A stretch of DNA of 64,000 nt, from assembly GCA_013398015.1 (NCBI GenBank), contig VZRR01010834.1:938373-1002372 (forward strand). Direction: 5' to 3'. The DNA is from Oreocharis arfaki (Eukaryota; Chordata; Aves; Passeriformes; Paramythiidae). Shown piece after piece: positions 14,001-26,900 of this stretch; the first letter of the stretch is position 1; every line of letters starts with the position of its first letter. The notes beneath the pieces were generated by a model. It did not search any database, was not told where the DNA came from, and was given only the letters and a program-made list of their open reading frames with translations. The position numbers and the translations under genes are program-made.

Positions 14001-15918
14001 TCAGTGGTTCCAAACACATCTTAGTTTGTTTTGTTGCTATGTCTAAAGCAGTAATGATAGCTCTGTAAGAGGCTTTAGGGAAAAGGGGTTTTTTTTGCTT
14101 TGCTGCTTTGATTTCTTACAGTAACAGAAGTATTAGAAACATTTAAGCTCAGGTGGGAAAATTCTCAAACCAAGTGACTATGTATTCATAGAGTGATGAA
14201 GTTTAGATACCTGTGAAATATGTGCATGAAACTTTGGGTGAGAAAGTCCGCTTCACTTTGCACAGCCGTTTGTTTGGGCTGCTTTCTAGCAGTTGCTACA
14301 CAATCTTTTCCTTTCCAGTGTACCTCATGTAGATCAGACATATTAAATAAGGAAAGTAGTAATTCTACAGCATGAACTTACTTCTGTAAGTGTGGCCAAT
14401 GTGGGCCAAGCACAACTTGACTTGTTCTGATTCAACTGTATGGATCAAAGGTTGGTGTAACAGACATTGTAGACAGCAATCCCCTATGAAATCGCGTCTT
14501 TTCATTCAGTTGCTTTTCTCAACATTGTATCTATTACATCTAGTTTACACTTCAAGTGGTTTTGTTTTAAATGACTGGGATTATGTCAAATGACTGGAAT
14601 GATGACAGTTACTGGCTCTTTAAAAGATTATCAGATTCCTCCTCAAAATGCTTCCAGAATCACCATCAGCGAAGTGGGACTTCACACACACAGCTCAGCA
14701 GGGGCAGCAGTATATACTAAAGCAACTGCAATGAAACTGAACACTGTGTCTAACTTTTCATTGATGCGATCACAGTTGCTAGTCCAAAGCAGGTGAAACA
14801 ATAAATACGTAGTTTGATCAGAGAAAGTTAAATGGTATATGGAACTTCTTATTACATAAAAAGCAAAAAATTGTATTGCAGACATGTTGCTTCTTGCCAA
14901 GCTCTTGTTGGCATTCCAAGAAAATTAATAACTGGCCTACTATAAAATGCTATTCTCTTTTTACTTTCTTGAAGCTTTCATCAAAAATAGATATCTTGAG
15001 TGTTGGATATTTCAGGTTCTTTTGAGGATTTGCAGTAACGTTAATCTCCACAGTGCGGTTGTGTTAACACCTTCCTGCTGCTAAACCAAATTTCGCCTTC
15101 AGACACAGGGGGACTGAATTTTTAGACAGGGATAATCCAGGACTCAGCAGCAGTGGGTTTTGGAAAAGTGAGGGAAATATAACCCAAGCTGGGCTGACTC
15201 AGTTGGCAGGCTGAAGCTGAGACAGCTTAACAAGAAATGAGTCTTTAAAGATCCTGTGTTTTGATACTTCAGGAGTATGTATCTTTTTCTGAAATTTCCA
15301 AGGGACTTTATGAGGACTAGAAAACGCTGTTTCATAGCTGCAGAATAACAGATTTTTTCCCTACAAACAAGGGATGTCCATCTCAATTAATTCTGCCTCA
15401 TCAGCTGCTTTGACAGGAATAGACATTGGACCTATTAAAATGTCTGCAGATTCCTCTTTCTTCAAGAGTACATAGAAAGTAGAGTTGGGTGTTTGCTCAT
15501 GTATTACAGGTTTACAGACACTACAGTGCTATGCATTGTATAAGATTGATAGATCAATATGTGGGCAGATAAACACAGAAATACTCTCAAAAGTTGGTGC
15601 CATCAGTATGTGTATGACATCAATTAGATGTAGGTGAACCTCTCCTCAGGCTTCAGTCTAGGTAGGGAATTGCTTGTATGGGGCTCGACTATCAGAGCCG
15701 CAGGTTGTTCACTATGTAAGAGCAATTCCTGAAGGACACAAGGGAGGTGAAATCAGAACTCTGTTTTTCTATAGCTATTGCAAATGAGAAGGCAATTCTG
15801 TCCAGTTACTAGTACCTTAGCTCTGGTTACAGGAATAAACTACTACGGTGGTCCATTGTCATGGGAGTGTAACTTTTCCATTCGGCTCTTAGAACAGTTC
15901 ATTATGCTCATACACAAA
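11066..15918. other. Intergenic, no gene seen
   Basis: AT-rich unique sequence. Contains an imperfect palindrome at 11431-11462 and an 18-bp tandem duplication at 13366-13401. No transposon or exon recognised. Confidence 0.65.
13366..13401 (+). repeat. 18-bp tandem duplication
   Basis: GCATTCATAGCAGATTGT is followed at once by GCATTCCTAGCAGATTGC, two differences in 18. Probably a replication-slippage duplication. Confidence 0.75.
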
Positions 15919-16012
15919 ATCACAGAATCACAGAATCACAGAATAAGCTGACTTGAAAGGTACCCACAAGGATCATCGAGTCCAACTCCTGGCCCCGCAC
16001 AGCACCATATAT
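15919..16012 (-). mobile_element. CR1 LINE 3' end (same tail type as the SINE)
   Basis: Begins on the plus strand with three AATCACAG units (the reversed CR1 3' terminal microsatellite), then AATAAGCTGACTTGAAAGG, ACCCACAAGGATCATCGAG and TCCAACTCCTGGCCCCGCAC. Sense strand is minus. Only about 90 bp remain, followed by an AT/CA microsatellite. The central block is closely similar to the tail of the SINE at 8450-8510. Confidence 0.93.
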
Positions 16013-16036
16013 ATACACATATATACACATACACGA
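16006..16036 (+). repeat. (TATACA)n-type microsatellite
   Basis: Alternating ATATATA and CACATA units directly after the CR1 fragment. Confidence 0.8.
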
Positions 16037-18657
16037 TTTGTAGCAATGTGTTCTGTGCCAGCCTCTGCTTGGCAAAAAATTCTGAACAGAAACTCCAACT
16101 ATCAAGTTTTACAATGATGTTTATTTTGTGTACCTTGTTTGTGCAAAAAGAGTTCTTGCATTTATTTAGTTTTTGAAATAACAGATTGTCCTTTAACTTG
16201 AAAATCTCTTTGTCTATGCCTACCTTAGCAAATATGCAGATGAATCCAGGAGTGGATCTGCAGACATTTCAATTATATACATTTCAGAAGGTGTTACCTT
16301 GGGCTTGTTCTATTCTGGTCATACAGGCTGAATGCCTGTCAGTGACTGAAGGTATGCTGCAGGAGGGTTTTGTTGTTGTTGTTGTTGTTGTTGGTTTTGG
16401 TTTTGTATTTGTTTTTGTTTTTAAAATTCAAGAAGTATCCACAGTTCTCAGTGTCTAACCATTATCCTTTGAACATTTGACAGGTGGATCTCAAGGAGCT
16501 TAGTAAATCTTTGCAGTTTCAGAGTGGTTGAAATAAATGCTGCTATCACGTTACAGACAGGGAAAGCAACATACTGAAGTATTGCATAACTTGTGAACAC
16601 AGAAAGTCTTTGTTTGAACCAGGTGTGTATACCATGTCTGTTGACTTCCAGCTAATTTTTAAACTTCTCTTCAGTAGTTTAAGCACAGCTACTTTCATAG
16701 CAACAAACCACTATAGATTTGTACTTCAACCTGTGCAAAATGGTACTGGTTATCACCTAATGAACAAAATGGGCAGGAAATATATAGGCTGTATATCAGG
16801 TTTGTTATTTGTGACAATATGATGTGAAGGCAAGCACCAAACACAGCCAAAACAGAGTGGTATTTCAGTCAAACCACATTTACTTTGTGTACTCTGAATA
16901 TCTTTGCATTGCGCAGGGTTATATAAACCAGGCATGCAACTTGTAAACAAAGATATTCACCAGCAAAATGTAGCAACAGTCGTATTTAAAATTAATGAAC
17001 AAAAAAGAACCAGACTGGGCAATAAAATAACACAGATTTTCAACCTCATAAACAGCAGTGAAACACCTCTGATTTGCACTTTCTTATGAAGAAAAAAAAA
17101 TCCTTTTAAATCTTGTCAAAGTTAAAAATATACATGCAGTAACTTTTTGTCTTCTGCAAAAAGCCTGCCCTCTATTAGATCAATGACATTTCCTTTGAAA
17201 AGCATCTGGCTTCTGAGACTACAGTGTCCATCACTGAAATTCCTCGTTGTGAAAAAGCAACGAGCAGGTGATATAGCAGATAAGGTTACTGACATATCTC
17301 CAAATAGGATTTCCTCTGTGGCAATTCTGAATAGTCAATTTTGAACATTTATAAAGAGTTTCACAAATAGACAGTGAAACTTTATTATCTTCAACTGGTG
17401 AGGAGATAGAGTGTTCTAGAGTAAAACAGATGGCTAACCCATTCAATCTATCATTCTGCCTACAGATGTGTTCATTGTCTGGTTGTAAAAGTTTAAAAAA
17501 AAAGTCTGCACAACAAAACTAAAATACCTGGCCAGTTGTGAAATGCTGATTTCCTAAAAAATGTTCCTTCCTGACTTATATAAGTAATGTGTTTCTATCA
17601 AGAAGCCTGATGTTTCATTATACTTAATTATCTTAGCATAATTATAAATGCTAATGGTCACATAATTATCCAGATCGTTTTTAAAATCCAATCACTCAAC
17701 TCACTATTTCACTCAAAAAGTCTCTTGGGGCTGTAAATCCCATGCTTTGCATGAAATAATATTTCCTTGAATTTGTTCTTCATTTAACTGCCATTAATTA
17801 CATCATATAACATCTTCTCATATTTTGGAATAGAGAAGGACTGGGTGCTTGTCATAGTTTTATATTAATAACACTACATTTCAGTGCTTCTTTTATAAGT
17901 TAAAACCATAAAAGAATACATAAAAACCTAGTGAATAAGATGATGACAATCACAGAAAATGACAAGCTTTATAAGCTCTGTTACAACCGCTACATCAAAT
18001 CATCATACAAGCATTCCTATTCAAAAATATGTCAGGTCTGCAATCAGTCTGAAATCAAAGTGTGCAGGTGAATACTGAAGACATGAGTCCAGACTTTAGG
18101 ACTGTATGAGAAGCCTGTTCTGAAACAGGCGCTATAGGTCCTGCATTTGTCTGAAACTGTCAGGTGGTCTCACAGACCCCAAGATCCTCGACCATCATAA
18201 TCACAAGTCAATAGTTAGGACATTTTTACTCACTCCTTCATTTTAATGTCTCGGTTTTGGACAGTCCTCCTCTTTCACCATTGCAGGTAACAGGGTGTTG
18301 CATTGGCGAGCCCTTCCTTCCCCCCTGTGGCTCCATGACGCCACTGCTGTCACCTCTTAAATCTGGTTCATCCCCACAGGTCATTGAAATCATGACATTT
18401 TTTGGTTTCAGAAATATGACTCTTACCATAAAGCCCACTGTAGGGTCTCTTTTCTTTAATTATCAGTACAGGGACCAGCATCAGGCAGAGCAGGGAAGTC
18501 TGCGTGCTGTCCTGTGATCACTGGTTTTCCAGCCTGTGAATGCCATTCCTTCCCTCCACTCTTAATAACTACCTTACCTCACCTCCTCTTTCCTGCATTT
18601 GTGCATGTCAGCAGGCAGACTCCTTGTCATCCTTCAGTGAGTCAGGGTTCTCAGGAT
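16037..18657. other. Intergenic, no gene seen
   Basis: Unique AT-rich sequence with one TTG/TTTTG microsatellite at 16366-16423. No exon or transposon recognised. Confidence 0.65.
16366..16423 (+). repeat. (GTT)n / (TTTTG)n microsatellite
   Basis: About nine GTT units followed by GGTTTTG, TATTTG and TTTTTG variants. The open frame spanning it (a poly-Val run) is a repeat artefact. Confidence 0.9.
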
Positions 18658-18775
18658 GCAGTTCTGGAGACTGTCTAGGCCAAACTCCCGTGTTCAAGTA
18701 GAGTTGACTAGAACAGGTTGCCTAAAACCCAGTCAGGTTTTAAATATCTTCTCTCTGCTCTTCTCTCATATCTTC
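18658..18775 (-). mobile_element. CR1 LINE 3' fragment, diverged
   Basis: The plus strand shows GGCCAAACTCCCGTGTTCAAG, GTAGAGTTGACTAGAACAGG, TTGCCTAAAACCCAG and TCAGGTTTTAAATATCTTC. This matches the order of the avian CR1 3' region (CTGCTCAAGCAGGG, CTAGAGCAGGTTGCCCAGG, CAGTCGGGTTTTGAATATC) in reverse complement. The terminal microsatellite is lost. Identification is from remembered CR1 consensus blocks. Confidence 0.8.
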
Positions 18776-20439
18776 TAGAAAGAGCGATCCCGTTTATAAG
18801 TTGGTAGTCCATGAGGCATCTGCATGCAAAATCTAAACATTAATGCAACAGACAAAATATGTTAGCACAGATTTCATTTATGATGGCTTACTGTTGTTTC
18901 GAATACAAAAAAATGTGTGTAAATGGTTGTGGAATCCATGGCGCCAGCTGTAGATCTTGAAGCATCTATTTGAAGTAGAACTTGCTTATTATTTTCTTTG
19001 TTTTAATGCAAAGTTGTAGCAGAGGAACACAGGTTATGTGTGTATGTTTATATGTGTTTATATATGTACACACATATCCATATCCATATGCACATATATA
19101 TATACATATATATATATAAAAGGGGTTTTCTTTGTGTATATGAGAAAAGTATTGTCAAAAAAAATTTTGCTGCTTTCTCCCTTTCATCAGGAAAAAAAAA
19201 AAAGGAAAGTTGTTCTCCTGTACACAAAAGCCCAGAGAAAAACCACAAACATCTGCCCAAGCTACGAATGTTGAACCAGAAAAACTTTGAAATAAATTTC
19301 ATTTCTGTGCTTTGAGTAGCACAAAGGAAAAAGTAACCTTTCTTCTCCTGAAGTCAAGCAGATTGCAGAAGAGGTATGTAAGCTAAAAATGCAGGTTATG
19401 TGATTAAAATTGGACTAAATGAAGTCAAATAAACAACATGAGAAGAGCTGTAAAACATATCATTGTCAATATTGTCACACTCACGAGTACTTCCATTTGC
19501 ATTTCTGTACTCTGTAGGTTGACCACTACAAATGATGATAACCTTAATGCCTTCTCTACAGTGAGCAAATCTTTGACACTAATGGTATGATCATGTATTG
19601 ACTAAATGACCTCTTGCCATAGACAATCTTGGTACTGAGTTGGGAGTTATTTTGAAGCTTTACTGAAGATCATTTTCAATTCTGAAGAAGCACTCAGCTT
19701 TATTCAGAACTTCTGGCACTGAAGCTAATAATTATTGAGAAATATCTAGTCAGTGCAAAAGCTGCTTTCAGATGTATATTTTTTCAAATATACTCACCTC
19801 TTGCATAGCTGCACTGGCTCTACTTTTGTTTATCATGTTGAAGTAAGATACTTCTATTTGCCTTCATGACTCCCTCCAAATTCTCTTCATTTTAAGGCCA
19901 TCAATAATAAACTGATAAAAATACTTTGTTATATTGCACATTTCCTCTTTATTATATTGCACAGCTGTGTAAATGTACAGTTTGAAGAAGACAGACATAC
20001 AGAATTAAGTAATTTCCAAAAATTTGTTAAAGAAGTGGTTGTAAGTAATTGATGTGAATTATTAATTGCAAATGATTTTGAACATTGTATGCACTAGTCT
20101 AGAAACCACATTTCCCAACTGAAGAAGAAAAGCCTAACTCAGTTAAACTTACTTAAAGAAAGGAATAAAATTGTCTCTCTATATTTTGTGAGAAAGGAGA
20201 AATTGCTAGTAATAAATATTAATCATAAGCGTTGATTTCTGAAATGATCACAAATTAAAGAATGATGTGATACTTTCTGAAATTTATTAATGCAATAATG
20301 TCAAGTTATGACAGTACTGTAGTACCATATACAATGGGGAACATTTCTATTTGTATGTAGGTATGGTATATAGTGTATAATATATCAATGTCAAATATGT
20401 TCTCTCCAAGTGTAACTGAAGAATATGCCAGAGAACAGA
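18776..20439. other. Intergenic, no gene seen
   Basis: Contains a TA/CA microsatellite at 19036-19120 and A-runs near 19193. Open frames over the microsatellite on both strands are artefacts. Confidence 0.65.
19036..19120 (+). repeat. (TG)n/(TA)n compound microsatellite
   Basis: TGTGTGTATG, then TATATGTACACACATATCC, then long TATATA runs. Low-complexity DNA. Confidence 0.9.
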
Positions 20440-20900
20440 TGTGGAAGAAGGTGGTTTCAAATCAGCAATTTGGTCATCCCGTACACGTGAATTTAAAAGA
20501 GCTGGCAAAGGAAGTCAATGAACATGAATGCTGAAATTTAGTCAGTATTGAAGCACTAAAAAAAATCCATTAGACATTTTTGAAAGTTCCAATTGTATTT
20601 TAATAGGCAAGAGGTAACAGTCTAGGTAATTATGGACCTATCAGCCTCAGCCTCCGTCCAAATAATAAGCAGCTGACATAGAATAAGCAAACCTGAGTGC
20701 TATGGTTCCTTTAAAGTGCTAGTATAGTACTAATGAAGTTAACATCAATTCACATGCACAGGTGGAAAACAGATCCGGTCTGACCAGCCTGATAGGTTTA
20801 TTCAGGGAAGCTGGGTGATAAGTGTAGTGGTGCTTGACTTTTAGAAGTTTTTGACGGAGTTAAGAACAACCTTAGGGGTGAAAGCTGGAATGATAGAAAG
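20440..20900 (+). mobile_element. Old CR1/L3-like LINE reverse-transcriptase fragment
   Basis: Plus-strand blocks in the right order for a CR1-clade RT: LKELAKEV (near 20492-20520), a GNYGPISLS block equivalent to GNYRPVSLTS (near 20616-20645), SGLTSLI (near 20776) equivalent to SCLTNLI, and LDF-KFFDGVKNNL (near 20835-20880), equivalent to the YLDFSKAFDxV motif that contains the first catalytic Asp. A one-base shift and an in-frame stop lie inside the last block. Divergence is much greater than in the other CR1 copies here, suggesting an ancient amniote-era insertion. The match is short and from memory, so family placement is uncertain. Confidence 0.6.
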
Positions 20901-23900
20901 TAGCATGGCACATGTAACTGAATAGAAAACTTACTAACTAGTCCTTGCTAAAGTGGGAAACATGTTGGGCAGAGTTATTTCTTCCCACTGGGAGCGGATC
21001 TGGAACCATTTCATGCATCTGGCATTGCTGATTGGGTTTGGAGATGTCAGGGACACTGTGGGAAAAGGTGAGTGATGAAGAGAAAGGGGTAAGCTGCTCA
21101 TTGTAAACAAATTTTATTTTTCAGACAGTCACATACAATGTCTCCCAAGTTAGCCCTCTTTGTGCAAATGAAATCACCAAGTAGTGAAGAAATAGCTCAG
21201 CTCAATACAAGTGCTTATTGTATGGCAGTGGGCTGCAGTGCTGATGTGATCCTTGGACTGTAAACAGAGTGATCTTAAGAGCTGGAAAATATATTTCCTC
21301 TTCGTTTGGCATGAATCTGACTGTTACTGCAATCCTGTGTTAATGTTTTCTCTGCAGCCTGAGGGAAGTGTTTGCAATTTGGAGAGCGTTCAGGGAACAG
21401 TCATGACTGATACAGAAGGACAAGTAAACATACCTTAGAGAGAAAGAGAGGAAATGCAAGAGCTCTGTCTGTTTAGCTCAACAAGGAGCAGTTAGGAGGA
21501 TGCCTTTGGTCACAATCTACAGCTGACTGCAGGAGGAAAATAGGTTAAAATAGAGGGTTCTTTGGGCTGGATGTAGATGCATGAAAAGATCCAGCATTGA
21601 GAAGCTGAGGACACACACATTCTGTAGTAGTTGGAGGCTTTAATTATTTACCAAAATCCATGGTGAAGTCATTTGGAAATATCTAAGTTGAGATCACATG
21701 CTCTTTAGAGCGTTTTTCATTACAGGCAGGAACCAGCTGTGTGAAGCCCAATGGTCAATATCTGAATGCTGATCTCTGAGTCAAATCCTGCCTCAAGATT
21801 CTTCCAATCCAGCGTATTTATTTCACTGTTTGGCAGGAGACGAAAACTGGCCATTTCAGTACCTTCTCCTGCACACAGAGAGCCTCTCAGAGCCAGGAGC
21901 TGTTATATTTGCATGGGATAAGCAATTAGCGCTGGAGTCATCTCCTATGCCATCTGCTCATGGCCCGGCACTCAGGCCTGTGCCTGCACTGTAGCATAGA
22001 TCAAATAGGCTTGGACCACACAGGCAGGAAAGCAGGTTAAGTGATCACAGTGGTATCTTCTCCCTACATGATCTTTCAGTCTAGTTAAGCAACTTAAGGT
22101 AAGTCTGTGTGACTTTCATTAGGATAACTCTTTAGCATGACTGTGGATAGCACGTTGAGGCCCCTTTGGTCAGCAGCACCAGAGGCAGCCTCATTTGGGC
22201 AGTTTAACAGTAAAATAACCTTACACATAACAAAACACTACATTTTTATCCAAGCACACCAATGGGTCTTAGGTGCCCTTGCTAGACTTAGTTCCTCGAA
22301 AACATTTTTCCTGATAACTTTTCCCTAGCCTAACCATATCTTGCGAGATGATTTAGGGTCAACGGACAAACTCTTTCTGAAAAAAAACGAAAAACACCTG
22401 CTTTTAAATCTTCCTCACTTTTATCTTTATACTTCCATTGTATTTTTTTTCATTTACTAGTTCCAGAAAGTGTTTTATGAGAGTTTTCCTCTCTCAGTGT
22501 CTGGATCTGATTATCACCACGTATGATCTTTGTACAGCACATGCATAATAGTGTTTTGGGCATTTAGATTAAGAACTTGCTGCTAGTTATCTAGTCCCAT
22601 CAAATATGAATTTCAGGGAAACACTTAGCTGTTGGAATAAAAGGAGATTTTTTTTTGTAATTTCTGTTCCCTGAATATTGATTTCATAGCATTATAAAAG
22701 CCTGAATTCTCCTCAGCTATTTGTCTGTACTGTTGTAAAGCCCAGCTGTTCAAAAGACACTAGACAATAACATAATATTGCTTCTCTAAATCACTCAGAT
22801 ACAGGCACAAAGGATGGCAAACACACCTCATTGCGTTAGTAAAGGCTTTAATCTCAGTAGGTTGGAAAGGGATCTCTTGAAAAGTTCTGCTCTTTGGCCA
22901 AAACTGTAAAAAGCATTCAGACTGAAAATCAAAGAGGAAGATTACACTGAATTTTGCACAGTTTGGAAGGGAAGATTAGATGTAGGTAGAAAATTGGGTT
23001 AGATTCCCAGTCCAGCCTAATTTCCAAGTTAAGCACAGCTGTCAGATATTGTGATAATGCTGTCTAATCCCAGAGGTACCTGCACACTTTACACAAATAT
23101 TTCTTAGAACTTTCCTTCAGGGTCGTCATCTCCACTTCGTCTACTGAGGGAAATCTTTCAGTCCTGTGTTTGGGACGTTGTGCAACAATGGGTTGGTGTC
23201 CTCTTTTGAAACAGCAGAAAATGAACTCAGGTTTTCTGCTGTCTTGACGGAAGGCTGTTGCTGCTGCTGTCACCCGAGAAGATGATTTTGTTCGTCCTGA
23301 ATGCTTTTAGAAAGCGGTTTGGAGAAAACCCAGGGAGGTCAGTGAGTGTCTCCTGGCAGCACAGAACCATGTGCCACATGGCAGGAGATGGGCAGATGTG
23401 CCTCTGCCCTCAGCTTCTCCCCATAACTGCCTGAACTCTCTCAAGCTGCTGAGTGCTGTGGAAGCTGTTCTGAGACACCAAGCTTGCCCTGTGATCGCAC
23501 TGAGTGCTTACTGCCTAACTCCATGTGAAGGCTTTCATTTCAGGAGTCTAGACACATAAAAAGTAGGAACCTACTTTGGCAAACTGCTGAGCTTTGTAGT
23601 CTCAGTCTTCCTCTACATCTCATTAAAAGCACTGTAGCAGAAATTGTGCTTGCTTGATATATCAGCATGTAGTTTTTGTACTGTTCAGGTGAATAAAGTA
23701 AAGCCTATAATCTGGACAACATTTATTAATATTCTGCAAGGGAATGCCGTGCTGACCACAGAACTGCAATAAATGGCCATGCCATTTCCTCAAATATATG
23801 GAAGCATTTGAAATCCTTAGAGTTCTTGTAGAACACAAACCAACAAACCTACTTCATTACATGGAAAAAAATTCAGGCCTTCCTTTTCCTCACTGTTTTT

Positions 23901-26900
23901 CAGCTGGGTAAATTCTTTATCTCCAATTCTGCTTTTTGTTCCAGCAGTTTTATGAATCTTCCTGAGTTCTTCAACATCCGTGCACTTTTCCTTTATATGG
24001 CCAAAACGTAGGTGTCCACGTGGCATCTCATCTACCTACTACTCATGTTGCTTCTTCCTCATGTTGCTGTCAAATTGCCACATCATAGTACAAATATGTA
24101 ATGGAATCTATTTTGTGTGATTTTTTATATGCTGTGGGTGGGATACTCAGTGTGAGAAATTTACTTACTGTAACCTTTCAGGAATATATGGATGTCCTTC
24201 AAGAAGGCCATGGAATAGATAATGACCAGCTTTGTCAACCCATGCTTTGTAGACTACTGTCTGCATTCTAGGATTAGGTTTTATGTCCTATGATGACTAA
24301 TGCTTTGCAAATACACAAATTTTTACATTTATTCTTTGCCCTGGCTGCAGCACCAAACGATGTGCTGTGTGGCACACCCTTGAGCACAGGCACAGTGCAG
24401 CATTGTCTCTTGGTAACAAAGCCATTAGTGCATGAGGTGATGTTCCCACTACACAGCCAGGGAGTTAATTTTTCATTGAAAACTACAAATCTCTTTATTT
24501 GGCTCAGGCTTGGATTAATTTGTCAAACTAGACATGCAGGGCTGGCTATTATCCTTTCCAGAGGATGGTGATTAGATCTGTACATAGGTTGGGGGTCTAA
24601 TCACTGTCTTATACAGTAATAATAAATATTATAACCTTCTTTGCTTTATGTTTTTCTAGCTGTGCAATCTGTCAACCAGTTTATCTTCTTCACTAATTAG
24701 GCTGGGGGCTTTGAGGGAATTATACTGTAACTCCTAAATCTCCTTTCTGATTAGCTCCATGTTTACCTTTATGATTTGATTTGATGGTTCTTACTATTAT
24801 TTTAATATAGAGGAATATAATTATTAATGGCTTAGGAGAGAGGGCATTGGTACCTTGACTGTATAGCAGTGGTGTCAATAGCTACCCCCCTGCTGTGCTT
24901 TCCCAGTGCTGAAAGTGGCTTTGAATGTCGGTAGGACAACTGCTTCCTTGTGCTTCCAGTAAGTGTTTATGTGTAGCTGTTGGGGATGGGGGCTGGTTTT
25001 TCCCTTGCATTACATTTTGGAAGAACGTAAAGAAACAGATTTGTGTGGTAGATCTATGGATTTATCCTCCAAAGTGTTAGTCATGGGGAGTGAAAGTCTT
25101 CTTTACTCTGCCAGGAGACAAGTTTTCAGATGGAGTGGAGGCACTGCCCACCAGACTGCTTAGTCCCTGATATAAATGATGTCCATCATTTAGGACACCA
25201 TCAGTTGGTAATAACTGGACTTTGCCCTTTAAAGGGAAGTACAGGAAAATTTTCCCAAGCATAACTTTTGCCCTCTTTGGGAACTTAGAACTGTAAGCAA
25301 GGGACCACATTGGTCACTGTTCAAGGAAAAGTAGAAGGTAGAAAAAGCATGCTGAAAAATGCATTCTAAGTTTAAACTCTGGGTTTATGACTGAAAATAT
25401 CAGATCACACATTAAAAAGCTTGGAAGAAAGTGTTTTCTATTTTTTAAGGTGAGTGTTTTGATGAGGTAAGGAAAGTATGGGCACCATAAAAATGCCCCT
25501 TAACTTAGGAGTTCATTTCCAAAGAATCAATGATTTTCTCAAATCAAATAACTCCACTTTTTTTTTTTTAATTTAAAAAAAGTCCAACCCAACCCAGGAA
25601 ATAAAATGCAAACCTACAAAATATGTGTAGGAAAAAAATTAAAAACTGGAAAGAAGCAAAAATTAAATTTCTTACAGAAGCAATGCCTTGGCTGCAGGGG
25701 ACATAAACAAACTCTTCTGTGTTCTCTTTTTCTGGTTAAATGAGTAGTATCTTGATATACTTTGCTGGTTTTGTGTGGTCAACAACTATAGGAAACATAA
25801 TTCAATTATATTTGAATTTGAATGGTGGAAACACAGCACAATATTACTAAAACTTCTTGGAATTAATAGAGATCCAAAATGACACAGAATCAGATGAGTT
25901 GTGATAAAGCCTCTGGATGGTGCTGGTCTAGTTTACAAAGGAAATGTGAAGAAGTTGGAGAGCACAAGATCTGAAAGCCCTAATTTGGGGAACTTACATT
26001 TATTTTGAGCTCAGAAGTACCACTGGGGTCAGGGCAAGCAGCTGAATGAAGGGTTTGCTCTGTCCTAAAGGACACAACTCTGCTAGTTCCAGCAACAAAT
26101 TTTGGTTGGCAGAAGCAAGGCCTGGGAGGGGGCACAGCAGCAGTTATGGGGCTCTATGGTAGAGCCAGCGTCAGTGTATGCAGGACACTTAGTACTGTTT
26201 TACTCGAAGGACAAAATGAAGAGAAAAGAAAAAAAGAAAGGCACCAGCTCAACAAGAAAGTGTTGAGTACAGTGGGTGCTCTGTAGATTTTAGAGAATTT
26301 TTTCCTCGGGTTCAAATTGTAAAGGATTTGCAGTAATTTCAGTCAGGGCAGCTTAAAAAATGATCAACAAGGCAAGCTTGGGTGTGGACCAATCCTGGAA
26401 AGGAAAGAGGAGAAAAAGTTCCTGAGACCAGCTTGATTGTACTGTGCCCAGCTTGCTGCCTGTGGCAGGGGCTGAAAGGGAGGTGGGGAGCCAGAGGCAG
26501 CACTTTCCTGCAGGGCAGCAAAAAAAGCACCTCTGGGACCAGGCAGGAACAGCAGGACTCTGAGCACTGGAAAGGCACCAGAGGAGGTGCAAGCCAAAAG
26601 AAGCTGAACATTCAAAACTCTTCTGTCTTACTGCCTTTACCCCAGCCGAATCTAGGGGTTTTCAATTTAAAAAATAAAAAAAAAAAAGAGAGAGAGAGAA
26701 AGAGATTGAACCACCTAAATCTCAGTGTCTGTGATAACAAGGTTTTGGATAAACAAACAGTTTTGGGAACTTAAGCTTCTTAGAGCATTAGGGAGAAGAA
26801 ATCCTCAGGTGTCATCGTAATGTGTTTGCTTATTTTTTTTTAATGTAATATGTCACCTAATTGCAGTGGATGGCTACTCTTGAGTGTAGTTCAATAGACT

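Noticed and set aside
22857..22905. GTAGGTTGGAAAGGGATCTC-like CR1 3' end
   Set aside because: Only about 20-45 bp resemble CR1 and no second block follows, so it cannot be told from chance by eye.
26339..26774. Overlapping frames of 79-130 residues on both strands
   Set aside because: A GC-richer patch yields long frames in several phases at once, with no domain or splice structure.
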